Position numbers and translations under genes: made by a program
From: Phaseolus vulgaris
Taxonomy: Eukaryota > Streptophyta > Magnoliopsida > Fabales > Fabaceae
Direction of reading: 5' to 3'
NCBI RefSeq assembly: GCF_000499845.2
Contig: NC_023751.2
Coordinates: forward strand, 9,389,564 to 9,453,563
Length of the DNA stretch: 64,000 bases
Notes under the pieces: model-generated
Databases searched by the model: none
Seen by the model: the letters and a program-made list of their open reading frames with translations, nothing else
Told to the model about the DNA's origin: nothing
Shown here: positions 50,601-60,900 of the stretch, piece by piece
How the letters are laid out: the number at the start of each line of letters is the position of its first letter
How positions within the stretch are numbered: the stretch's first letter is position 1

Positions 50601-51295
50601 TAGCAATAACCAGTTAGCAACCATAAAAGATATGACACAGCAAAATGGACAACAAAAAGAACCACAATCAAACCATTTAGCAACTATAAGAGGGGACTTC
50701 TTGGGAAGTATATCATCCAACACAGGTTCAAGGCCTGGATACTGCAGCGAAGTTATTATAGTTAATATACAGGCCTCAAAAAACTAATGAGTACCAAAAA
50801 CGAATGTTGTTATACAAGGTTAAACCTCTTCTGCAATACTTTGCCGTATTTTTCGTTGAACAGAGGCCTTCACTTGGTTCTGTGCAGACACATCTTCGCC
50901 TGAAAATCTGGAAAAAAATAAATATAAATCTGAAGATAAATACTGGAAAATCAACGTTATAGTAAACAATTGTTGGGGGGAACAATAGGATCATGTTCAT
51001 GGACATGAAGTAGAGAACATGCAACACATTTTATTGGAATTATCGACTGGTTGGGGGAAGGTGATACAAGGAAAAGAGGGCATTGGGGTTCCAATACAAA
51101 ATTAATAATGTTTTAGGGTTTATGGCACCATCACCACTATCAATGGTGCAATTGGAAAGAAACCCCCGAAAAAGATCCATAGGAAAAACCAATAATGAAA
51201 AGAAATATAGAAACAGGTTTTGAATCACATCAAAATCTAGGAAGAGAGATTTAGCAGTTATGTTCGTAGAGCGAGTAAGCATACTTTTTGAACAT
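47660..51295 (-). CDS. MCTS1: MCT-1/MCTS1 homologue, PUA-domain translation re-initiation factor (181 aa)
   Basis: Eight coding exons on the minus strand close in phase: 51295-51285, 50907-50826, 50741-50674, 50568-50471, 50245-50109, 50005-49938, 48052-47989 and 47677-47660 (546 nt), giving 181 residues, the same length as human MCTS1. The N-terminal DUF1947-type domain starts MFKKFSGEDV and includes [18 protein letters not shown] and [15 protein letters not shown]. It is followed by [15 protein letters not shown]. The PUA domain starts about residue 94 with [20 protein letters not shown], then [26 protein letters not shown] and [16 protein letters not shown], ending MERLD. With DENR the protein binds the 40S subunit, ejects deacylated tRNA and promotes re-initiation. 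Coding exon 1 is 11 bases and the last is 18 bases, easily missed by gene callers. No defects were seen. Confidence 0.95.
48053..49937 (-). other. Large intron 6 of MCTS1 with possible inserted sequence
   Basis: At 1.9 kb this intron is far longer than the others in the gene (83-331 bases, the next largest being the one after coding exon 1, about 377). Its right part (about 49,180-49,570) is less AT-rich and contains coding-like sequence on the minus strand (separate entry). Flanking it are CAAACCCAACCCAA-like words near 49,100 and ACCGAACCCAACCCAACC near 49,760, suggesting an insertion, though clean inverted ends were not found. Confidence 0.5.
49170..49560 (-). pseudogene. Coding-like relic inside MCTS1 intron 6, source unknown
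   Basis: On the minus strand two frames alternate with protein-like content: [16 protein letters not shown], then in another frame [21 protein letters not shown], then back to [20 protein letters not shown]. The S/Q/H/P-rich character resembles the disordered part of a regulatory protein, interrupted by at least two frameshifts and stops. I do not recognise the parent gene. It may be a captured or retroposed fragment. Confidence 0.35.
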
Positions 51296-51399
51296 TTTCT
51301 GCAGCGTTTAGCTTCGAAGTGGATCTCTCTGACAGGGAAATGGTAGAAAGGGAGAGTGAAAAGATATGCAAACGCAACCGCGCATTTCTGTATTTGGAT

Positions 51400-51471
51400 C
51401 ATTCACGCTCAGGCCCAATACGTTTTGGGCTTTTTGGTCCATAACAAGCATTTACATGGTAAGTCTTAGGA
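51400..51471. other. Promoter-side flank of MCTS1
   Basis: The MCTS1 start is at 51295; the 5' UTR and promoter must lie between there and the MULE end at 51472, leaving only about 180 bases of non-transposon sequence upstream. The promoter may therefore extend into MULE sequence. No TATA box was evident. Confidence 0.35.
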
Positions 51472-51849
51472 GGCAAATTCTTCCTGCACCCCATACTTCC
51501 CAAAATATCAAAAATACCCTTCTGAAAATGAATTTAGGTATTGGTGTGTATTGGAGTTGTTAGTTTGGCTGTGTTGGTTTTGTTTCTGGTTATTTTTTCA
51601 TTTACATCTTTTTTTCAATTGGAATGGATTATCCAAAGACTTTCTCTAAATTATAAAATCTGGAAGTTAATATTTGAAATCAGTATTTTGGATTGTACAA
51701 TTCAATATACAAATAATATATTTTGAATTGTGCAATCCATTATACAATTTTTTTCATATATTTTAGCATTTATTTCGTTGGTGTAGTTACATAGTGATTG
51801 TTGAATGTGGAGATGAAATCTCAATTTTGGAGTTGAATATTCAATGAAG

Positions 51850-52495
51850 TAGATAAGATACTAGATATAGATGAGTTAGATTTAATGAAGTTTGTGGGCA
51901 ATGAAGGTGAATTTTTCGGAGGAGAGTGTGTTAGGGATTTTTACAATGAATAAGGTAAATAAAATTTCATTCATTTGTGTAAAAAGTTCCACAACTCATG
52001 TAACTATATTGTAATGTATTTATGTAGGCATTTGGTATGTGAGATGACTTACATTAATGGGTGTGTAAGGTAGCTTATGGAGTTGGTTTTGTGATTGTGA
52101 TAATTAGATTTGACAAAACAAATGGATAACATGGAACATATGTTGTTATGTTTGTGAAAAAGTGATAAGTATAGAAAATACAAACACGATTTGGGGGTGA
52201 TAGTAACTAGTAAAATACAATTTATTGTCCTTTTAAATTATAGGGTAAATTTGATCGCAATGGAGAAGGTTGGGTATTGAAGATAATATGTGAAATTCAT
52301 AATCTTAAATGGTTGAGACATCAGTTGGTCACCCCAATATTGGCAAATTAAAACAAATGGATATTTCATGATTGATGACATGACATAACTAAGTCTAATG
52401 AAGCTGACAAACATATTACTTACTTTGTAAAAAATAATAAGAATAATTTCAAAATAATAAAGCAAGTGTACAATGTTAGATATGCATACATTGTT
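51850..52495 (+). pseudogene. FAR1-type MULE transposase N-terminal remnant
   Basis: Reading with frameshifts gives ELDLMKFVGNEGEFF and VRDFYNE (51870-51950), VAYGVGFVIVIIRFDKTNG (about 52065-52125), KYRKYKHD (52165-52190), GEGWVLKIICEIHNLK (52262-52310), a QLVTPILA segment (52322-52350), DMT with NILLTL after it (52375-52430), and QVYNVRYAY near 52465-52490. This order matches the FAR1-like DNA-binding N-terminus of plant Mutator transposases (Y-GF-V---RSDK, C--GGKYR-YK, G-GW---I-C--HNH, GHPYAGRL). The catalytic MULE domain that should follow is absent. Several in-frame stops make it non-functional. Confidence 0.72.
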
Positions 52496-52799
52496 GTATA
52501 TTAATTGGAATGTGTTACTTTATTGACTATATTAGTTATTACTACCACAAATGTTGTCATGTATCATTTAAATTTTTACATAAATTTATATGCAATGAAA
52601 ATAATCATCGATAAAAAAACAAAAACAAGTTTGAATAAAATAAAAAGATAACATAGTTGTCAGATTCAATTAAAATTTATTATAAAAATAAGTACAATTA
52701 ATCCACAAATTCAAAGAGGGAATATAAACAATATATAATATAAAAATATAACTATTATGTCTCTGATGCTTTCTAAGTACAGATTGAGAACGTCTAATA

Positions 52800-53450
52800 T
52801 AAACAACCCCCTCATTTGTCACACCACGGACTAACTAGAGTGCAATATGTGTTTCCTCCCATGTTGGAGTGCCTTTAGTGACATGACCATAATCAATCGT
52901 TCTCCCACGAGTATCCATTGTATATTCATAGATTGCTAAATAACAACAAGTACGACACAAAGATTGATGTTGCACTCTTGTTAACAAATATCGTGCATCC
53001 CACTAAATGCAACAAATGAGGCCTTGCAGTGCACTCCAAACTCTAGCTCACATAATACTCCTCATATACCTCTTAGAGCCAACTAAGTCAATGTCTCATC
53101 TCTAAGATGGCATCACCCCAAGTCAACCCCTAGCAACTCCATCTAAAATTGTTGAAGTTATAGTGAATTCCATTTGGATGGACGTAGGAAATTGTCCCAC
53201 AATGGGGATATGGAGCAACGACAACACATCATCCAACATTATTGTCATCTCATCAACCGAAAGGAGAAAAGTGTCAATGTCTCGGTGTCACCTCTCCACA
53301 AAGGCTGAAATCAACTCCTTATTGACCACCTCATAACTTTTATTGCACAATTCCACCTTAAGCACAAGTGCCTCAATTTGAGGACGAGGCACCCTAAATT
53401 TACTTAATTTTCGACTATGGGAGACCAATTTTAATTCTCCACTATCCTAA
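52800..53450 (-). pseudogene. Plant mobile domain (PMD, MAIN/MAIL1-like) remnant inside the MULE
   Basis: On the minus strand from about 53,420 down: FRVPRPQIEALVLKVELCNK, KELISAFVER, a TGA where the family has W, then HRDIDTFLLSVDEMTIMLDD and VLSLLHIPIVGQFP. Later pieces read DIDLVGSKRYM and GRTIDYGHVTKGTPTWEETH. This is the PMD signature (E-WRPETHTFHL--GE-TITL-DV--LL-LPI-G), a domain found in MAIN/MAIL proteins and long-form PP7 phosphatases and known to have moved in plant transposons. Several stops show decay. It points toward the transposase remnant, so the two ORFs converged in the ancestral element. Confidence 0.7.
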
Positions 53451-53839
53451 AAATAATGTGAGTGTTTATAGCTAAAAATAAAGTCATGATGACAGATACA
53501 CCAATTAACTACAACTTTTTATTCTTACCTTACCTTCACACAATCTCAAAGCAACATGATTAGTGAAAATTACTAATAGAGAACAATTTGAAGGTCCTCA
53601 AGGGAATCCTTCATGTTGATCATGTCCTCCTACAGGTGGATTCATCACATCACCAACACTAGCATGACAATTTTGTTCATGATCTCCTATAAAGACTAAT
53701 GTCGTAGGTCTTTTGCCTACCTCATCTAGAGATGCACCACATGTTGTCCTAGTCACAACTTTATTTACAACACAATTCTTATATTAAAAAAACACCAAAA
53801 TTGAATAAACTTTACAAATAACATTTATAACAACAAACA

Positions 53840-54260
53840 CATTTCAGATACACTTCGAATTACATAATCTATAACATTTTACTTTTAAAATACACACCGA
53901 ATTGCACAATCTAAAACGTATTTTTGAATCCAGAAGTTTATTTGGAAAAAAATAACATTCCAGAATACACAATCCAAAACATATTATGGATCCTGGAGTA
54001 CCTTCCACAATGCACAATCGAGAGTGTTTTTGGAAAAAGTTACATATTCTGGATTGCACAATCCATAATGTATTTTTGGATCTAAAAATACCTTGTGAAA
54101 TGCATAATCTGAAATATGAGATTTTTTACTAATAGACTTTGGATTGTACAATCCATAAGGTACTTTTGGATCTAGAAATACATTAAGGATTGTGAAATCC
54201 AAAGAGTCTTTTAACAAATGTAATATTTTTCAAATTGTACAGTATGGAAACTTTTAGAAT
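53840..54260. repeat. Subterminal array of GGATTGCACAATCC palindromes (first MULE)
   Basis: The 14-base palindrome GGATTGCACAATCC and variants (GATTATGCAATC, AGAATACACAATCC), each followed by a TTTTGGATC(C/T)-like word, recur roughly every 60 bases. Paired ORFs on the minus strand (53844-54059, 53984-54217) are by-products. Subterminal arrays of this kind in MULEs are candidate transposase-binding sites. Confidence 0.75.
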
Positions 54261-54599
54261 TATCCAATCCAGAATACAACAAGACGGAAACAAAAATGTC
54301 AAAAGTATGTTTAACTAACCTTTGCAACCGGCACAACGAGGTAATGCAACATCAATCCCTCCAACATAAAAACGAAGCAAAAGAAGGGGACAAAAGGGTG
54401 TGTGCCTGAGAAGATGAAGAAGGGGTGTTGCAAGGTTTATTTTTTTTCATTAAGGGTAAAACAATATTTTCACCAACCCCATTGGGCACAGAGTGAAACC
54501 ATAGGGTACAAAAAGAATTTGACAACCTGGGATTTTGCATACTGTGGATAATTTTCTAGCTACTGCTTCCTGCAACCCCCTTTTTTCGACCTGTACCCC

Positions 54600-55025
54600 G
54601 TATCAGATACGGTCCGGATTATGTAATCTGAAATATATTATGTTTTTAAAATACACACCAGATTTCATAATCTGAAAAGTATTTTCAAATCTAGAAGTAT
54701 ATTCTAGATTATGCAATCCAAAGTGTCTTGAGAAAGAATAACATATTCTAGATTGCACAATCTAGAACGTATTTCAAGATCCCAAAGTACCTTCTGGATT
54801 GCAATTCATATTGTATTTTTGGATCTGGAAGTACCTTTTGAATCTCACAATCCAAAATATGAGATTTTTTACTAATACACTTTAAATTGCACAATCCAGA
54901 AGGTACTTTTGGATCCGTAAATATATTCTAGATTATGCAATTCATACTATATTTTAAAAATGTAATATGTTCCAATTTGTTCAATATGAAAACTTTATGG
55001 ATTGCCTAGTCCATAATACAACAAG
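54600..55025. repeat. Subterminal palindrome array (second MULE)
   Basis: Same GGATTRTGCAATCC-type units and TTTTGGATC words as the array at 53.84-54.26 kb, in the same order and spacing, starting with CCGGATTATGTAATCTG. The two arrays are diverged homologues. Confidence 0.7.
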
Positions 55026-55111
55026 ACAGAAGAGAAAATGTCGAAATTATGTTTAACCAACCTTTGTAAGTGTTTTACAACACAAAAATGAAGCAAAAGA
55101 AGAGATATGAG

Positions 55112-56427
55112 TGATATGACCCAACTTTACGAGAAGACGACCAAGAGTATAAAGGATTATTTGAGGCTAGGTCAATCATCTCAGCCTGAGTCACATGGCC
55201 CCACCATCCATTAGAGGATCGTCATGAGAAGACACCCGGGCATGGACCAGAGTATCAATTGTTTTTCTTTATAGTATTTTTAAGACAAGATTGAATTGTA
55301 ATCAATTAGGCTGACTTTTCCCAATTAGAAGAAATAAGCTAGCTTAAGGCTTCTAGAAAACCTAGTTTCTAGAAGATATGCATGTGCCGCCCATCCACCC
55401 CATGTGTTTCATTTTTTACCTAGTTTCTAGAAGGATCCTAAGCATGTGCAACACCTTAGCTTACCCTAGATTCTATAGTTTTCCTTACATGTGTCGCCCC
55501 TCCCTCCTAACTCTCTTAGTCACCAAAGGCTATAAATAGAGTGCATTTCCTCTTGTAATAAACCTTGAATTTTGAGTAAAAAACTCTGTTAGAGAAAATT
55601 TCTGAGTGTTTCCTTTTTTCTCTGAGTCATATCTTGAGTAGAGATTGCTTCAAGTGGCAACTCATCCCTCACTCATCTTGGAGCTCCCTTCCCTAAGTGG
55701 CATGATTCAATACCATTCTCTCCACTCCATAAGCTTCTTCATCCCTTCTCTTTTCCTTTCATTATTCCACCCATTTTCTTTCACTATTGTTCATTTATTT
55801 TCTTTTCAATTTGGTATTCTCTTTCCATTTGTATTGCTTTAATTCTGTATTCATCATCCTCATCATAGTAATTGTATTTTTCTCTTTCCTCTTTTGAAGA
55901 AAACCTTCACACTTACTTAACCACTTGGTTAAGTTCGTGTCTAGTGGCAATTTCACTGAGTTTCACCATATCATGTTAAATAAAAAATCATAATCTAAGT
56001 AAAAGCCTCTAAAAATGTGCAATTCTAAAATCAACTAACATCATGTGGTATCAGAACATAGTTATTTTGTGCTTAAATTTTTTTGAGTTGATTTCTGCTT
56101 TACAATTTCAGCTTCTTTCAATTTTGTCTTTATTTTTTTCTAGCACTTTACATTCCTTGTCATTTCAATTCAACATTTAATTTCCTTGTCATTTACAATT
56201 CCTCCTTTATATTCATTAAACGATTTAAATTTCGCTTTTGAATTCTTTTGTCATTTAAATTTGCCATTGCTTTTTGCTTGAGTCATATTGTTTAGTGTTC
56301 TAGGAAGTCTTTTTCCATTCGGCTTATTTTGATTTTAATTGTGAAGAACTAAAAACAAATTAGAGGTTGTTTGAGTAGTGGTTGATTTAATTCCAAACAT
56401 AGAATTGCATGAAATGTGCTCTCTAAC
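55112..56427 (+). mobile_element. LTR-retrotransposon 5' piece: LTR plus primer-binding site, no coding region
   Basis: A candidate LTR runs from TGATATGACCC (55112) to about 56040. It contains a TATA box (CTATAAATAGAG, about 55530) and an AATAAA near 55557, placed as in a plant LTR promoter. Just after it, TGGTATCAGAAC (56046-56057) matches the plant retrotransposon primer-binding site for initiator tRNA-Met, two mismatches aside. The following 370 bases are T/C-rich leader without gag. No second LTR is present before the MULE sequence resumes at about 56428, so the element is truncated. Copia or gypsy cannot be decided without pol. Confidence 0.68.
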
Positions 56428-56617
56428 ACAAACCTTTGGAAGTGTTCTCCAACACAAAAAAAATGAAGCAAAATAAAAGGATATGGGTGCGACCGAGAAG
56501 ATGAAGAAGATGAAGAGGGATTGTTGCAGGATTTATTTGGTTTTTTCATTATGAGTAAAAAGATATTTTCACCACCCCATGGAGGTGCAGGGTTATCCAG
56601 TGTCTTGTGCAAATTTG

Positions 56618-57465
56618 TGCAGAAAAGTTAGCTTAAAGAAGTTTTATACCAATTATCTCATGTATTTGATTATCTCTATTGTCTAGCTAGATATCTATTG
56701 AGATTTTCTTGTGTTGTTTTCCACCTTCCTGGTGAAGAAAATATTTTTTTGTTGATCCTTGGGTGGTGTACCATTAGTTATTATTAGTGGAAGTTTTTTA
56801 TTGAACCAGGTCCCATTTGTTTTTTCTTCATATTGAGGTTTTCTTAACAAAAAAAAATAGTATATGTTGGTTTCACTCTTTTCTCTTGTGCATTCCATTA
56901 TTTTGCCTATTATTTATATTGGGAAGAGTTTTTCTTCCCCTTGTTATTTTTGTTATCTTTCCAATAAGATTAAATTGCACAATTGACTAAGCCAAACTGG
57001 AAAATCTATGTGAACCCTTTTACTATTTTTAGTTACCAAATTCAACATTTCTACATCTAACAATGGAATGGGGAACAATAGTGGAAAAGTTAAGAAATGT
57101 TTTCTTCATTTGTATATGTTGCAGCTAAAGTTGGGAAGGGTGCCAATTGTGATGGAAGCAATATTTTCGGAACAATGATGTGATATAACTCTGAAAGCCT
57201 TTTGGATATATTATATTCAATGCAATGCAATATTTCTTTAGAACAGTAGAAAGGGAGCAATGGTTCACCAAGTTCAGGTCTTACATGCCTCCAACATATT
57301 AGGACATCAATGACTCTACAATACATAACTACGTATAGATCATGGATAAAGTAGAGAAAGGGAAAAAACAAAGTTTAAAGCATGAACTATGCTTGTGTAA
57401 GAATTGTGTTTTCAATTTCTGTGCCTTAAATGAAACAAGTAACCAAACAATAGCGACACAATTTT
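56618..57465. other. 3' flank of the U-box/ARM gene
   Basis: Downstream region of the minus-strand ARM-repeat exon, presumably including its 3' UTR. AT-rich with short ORFs (56695-56898, 57090-57371 minus) lacking recognisable motifs. Confidence 0.4.
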
Positions 57466-57909
57466 CTAAAAATAAGAAGACTGTTTATCAAGTATACCCA
57501 ATTGAGCAAGGCCTCTGCCAGCAAGACTTCTCAAACGACTATCTTTCCCTTGAGTTATGGCTACCAAGGGCATTGTAGCCACATTTTTGTACTTATTTCT
57601 CACTTCATCTAGTTGAAAAATTTGTTCTAAAGCTATTAGAATTTTTTCCTGCAACCTGGGAGCTTGAACACTCAACAATTGTATCATTGGTGGAATAGCA
57701 TTTGAATTTGCAAGTACCTTACTTCCACTCTGCGGTGCTTGGCTATCAACCAAAGTTAGTATCGCATCTAAGGAAGCTTCGCAGGTTCCAATATCTGTCT
57801 CACGAAGCAACCGCACAAGGGGCTCCAAGGCATTAGCTTGCAAAATGCAGAATGAAGACTCGATTGAGCAGGTGCCTAAGTGTGCTGGACAACCAGTTTC
57901 TTGCGCTAA
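57466..57909 (-). CDS. C-terminal exon of an ARM-repeat U-box E3 ligase (PUB43/PUB44-like), truncated at the duplication junction
   Basis: The open frame gives about 147 residues beginning near AQETGCPAHLGTCSIESSFC and ending LGILDKQSSYF. It contains ARM-type helices (ALEPLVRLLRETDIGTCEAS, LDAILTLVD, AIPPMIQLLSV, RLQEKILIALEQIFQLDEVR). The order and the QSSYF end match the C-terminus of plant U-box proteins of the PUB43/44/SAUL1 group, which attach ubiquitin to membrane-associated targets and restrain premature senescence and cell death. The start codon reported by ORF calling (57843, TTG) is not real; the frame is open further to 57907. There the sequence switches to the 6.1-kb repeat. The AG at 57907-57906 (minus strand) could be a splice acceptor, in which case the remaining exons lie beyond 64,000. 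The U-box and most ARM repeats are absent from the window. Confidence 0.8.
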   Translation of the reverse strand, partial: LAQETGCPAHLGTCSIESSFCILQANALEPLVRLLRETDIGTCEASLDAILTLVDSQAPQSGSKVLANSNAIPPMIQLLSVQAPRLQEKILIALEQIFQLDEVRNKYKNVATMPLVAITQGKDSRLRSLAGRGLAQLGILDKQSSYF

Positions 57910-60900
57910 CAGGAATTTAATTAAAAATATATAAATTTATAAAGAACCTGAGAGTTAATTAAAAAAAAAACAAAGTAAATACAAATCATCTCCAAATCTC
58001 GATTTTATTCGAGTACAATTTATTATTTTCTAATTTATTATTTCCAAGAATTTCAAAAAATGTGAATGAGATTTAAAACTTTTCCTTATTTAAAGATTAC
58101 AAATAATTTTTTCAAAAAATGTTATTTGGTTTTCAATGTTGTGTTTGGATTAGGAAGATGATTTGGGATGTTTGAAGAAAATGATTGTTTGGATTAAGGT
58201 GAATAGAGTAGAAAATGAAGTGAAAGTTTACGAAAGCTTGTGAGTCATGTGAAAAAAAAATTATATTTTTTATTATTTATAATTATTTTAATTATCTTAT
58301 TATTATTATTATTTTATAAATTTATTATTAATATTAATATTTTTATTTTATTTTATATATTATTAATATTTTTCTTTTAATAATAATAATTATTTATATT
58401 ATATAATTATTTCTTTATTTATTTTCCTATAATATAAATATAAATATTAATGAAATAATAATATAAAAATATATATTTAATATAATAAGTATACACATAT
58501 ATATAATAAAAGATACAATATATTTAATAAACTTTTAAAAATATAAATTAAAGTTAAAATAAATTTTAAATTAAAACAAAAATTATTATAAAACCTTAAT
58601 AGATAAAAAAGTAATATTTTAAAATAAAAGTATATTAAAATAAATCATTAAAATTTAATTAGTTTTATTTAATTTATTAATTTAATATTTTTATTTTATT
58701 ATAAATTTAATTATTATATATTTTAAAATAAAAATAATAATATTCGTTACATTTTATTTAATAAGAATAAATTAACTTAAATTATTAAAAATGAATTTTT
58801 TTTACAATTAAGAAAAAGTTTGAGGAGATATTTTTTCTCATTTTTAACTGTTTTCATTGCTTTATATGTTACCTTGTTGAAAACAAACAGGGAGTTAGAG
58901 TGAAACAAGCAGGATCTGTCTTAAAAAAATGTTTGCTGTGAAATAATGTGCACAAGAAAGGGTAGGTCCGACATTTACAAGAAAGATATTTTGAAATGAT
59001 AGTTGAGACAGCTCACCAATATCTGTGCAGAATCTCATGAATTCCCACACTTCTCGTTTCTAATATTCTCTACTAACAATCTACACACTTTCACAACCAT
59101 CTTATACTCTTTCCTCTTAATACTCATTTCTCAATTTTCTACTCATTCTCTTCCCCCAATTTCATGTGTCTCTCTCTCAATTTAAAAAATTATCATTAAA
59201 TATCATAATATTTTCTATAATCTATATTTATATATATGAGATTTTTCTCTTTAACTACTTTCAATTTTATTTTATTCTTATAATAATATTTAATTTTATT
59301 ATTATATTATGTCATTACGTCATTTTTTATTTTTTTAAAAAATATATTAAAACAGTTATCATAAGCAATTTTAAATGTAGAGTAATTTTTTTTACTTTAA
59401 TTTTCTAATATATATCTTCATTTCTTCATTTTTGTACCGATGTTCTGCTTCTCAATTTTATTTTTTTGAATTTTTGAGATTTTAAGACTTTTTTTTCTTT
59501 TTTCTCTATATCTCTCGTACATACGAATACACATAAATTTATATTTTATTTAAATATAAATATAAATATACATATAATAATAATAAAAATAAAAAATACG
59601 AATATAACACGTTATCTCTAGTTGATGATAATGAAATTCGATACTTATTTGTAATTTTTGCACTTCACAGTAATACATCCGTGAACATAATTATAATTAT
59701 AAATATACCTCCACCAAACACCAAATTCTTGCAATTAAAAAATATTAATACTTATTTTTCATTTATGTTTAATTTATGAAAGTATCACGTTATACAGTAG
59801 TTTGATATACATTAGTCAAAGTGTTTGACACTCATCTTAATTTTTATGTATAGAAAGAGAATGTCATAAAAAATAATTTTTATATATTTTATTTTTCAAT
59901 TAAAAACCTATTAAATGAAACTTATAAAAGGTGGGTAAAATATTGCACTATTTTAGGATTAGTAAAGAATGAACTCTAATAACTTTATATACTATTTTAG
60001 TTTTCTTCAAAATTAATGGTTTAGATGCGTAACGGATCCCAGCAAATTTAGTAACCCATCAGAAAAATTTAGGTTATTTTAATGAAAACTTAGAACAATA
60101 GTGTAGAAGACCTAAATAGCTAGAAGAACTGTCAATCATGGCTGTTCTGCAAAAAAAAAAGTATAATGAAATGGGAAAAGGAGAAAAATGAATCCAACCA
60201 ATTGCTTGCCCCATGTGAGTGAGTCACTTGCAATAATGACTCTTCCACACTATCAACATTCACACATCACACTCACACACCCCAAGTTCACATAAGCTTT
60301 TTCCATTTTTTTTTTATATTTTTTCTTTCTATATTTTATTCATTTGTTTTGTCAAAGTTTAAAATAATATTATTTTTTCAATTCTATTAATCTAATTTTA
60401 ATTCATATTTACTGATGGACTAATTATAAAATAGAAATAACAAATTTCATAACTATTTTATTGTGACAAATAAAAATTATTAAATTTCTAAGATTTTTTA
60501 CAGATTAAAGAAAAGAGAGAAAATAACTTGCCGGATCCTTACTGTTGGCAAACTAGTGCATAAATTATTGCCCTTAATTGCGAATTGAAGGCACGCCCAA
60601 TTATCATTCAAAAGTGTAATAATTTTCAAAGTCAAAATTCGACTCTACATAAACTTCAGATATTGTAATTCATTTTCAATATTTCATTAGCTAGCAATGT
60701 TTTCTAAATTCTAAATTGACTATCCTTGAAAATGACTAATCTCTTAAGTTAAATGCAAAATATTAATTTAAGAGTTAAATATATTTTCTTTTAATGTGTT
60801 ATAATGTAAAATTAGTTTTTATTTTTAATCTAAACTTTACCTCTCTTAGATATTTCTAGTAAAACAAATTTATATAAAATGAATATTTACTATTTCTTTT

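Larger units (their letters stand above)
51472..54523. mobile_element. Decayed autonomous-type MULE (about 3.05 kb) with transposase and plant-mobile-domain remnants
   Basis: The left end GGCAAATTCTTCCTGCACC (51472) matches the ends of the 440-bp MULE at 18125. At the right, TTGGGCACAGAGTGAAACC through AAAAAGAATTTGAC (to 54523) is a diverged counterpart of the other MULE's right end. Subterminal palindromes of the GGATTGTACAATCC type occur on both sides (51690-51740 and 53850-54250). The interior has a plus-strand transposase remnant and a minus-strand PMD remnant, listed separately. Flanks GTCTTAGGA and AACCTGGGA do not match well, so the target duplication is decayed or the right edge is slightly off. 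Confidence 0.65.
54556..56617. mobile_element. Second MULE of the same family, interrupted by an LTR-retrotransposon piece
   Basis: The left end AGCTACTGCTTCCTGCAACC (about 54556) is a diverged copy of the family terminus. A second palindrome array follows (54600-55020), then a segment with AACACAAAAATGAAGCAAAA (about 55070-55111). After the LTR insertion the same segment recurs at about 56430 and continues through GAGAAGATGAAGAAGATGAA and TTCACCACCCCATGGAGGTG to an approximate right end at 56617. That right part aligns with 54340-54490 of the first MULE. No transposase or PMD sequence was found in it. Confidence 0.55.

Noticed and set aside
53844..54217. Two minus-strand ORFs with repeated DPKVPYGL/LCN units
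   Set aside because: Translations of the MULE palindrome array.
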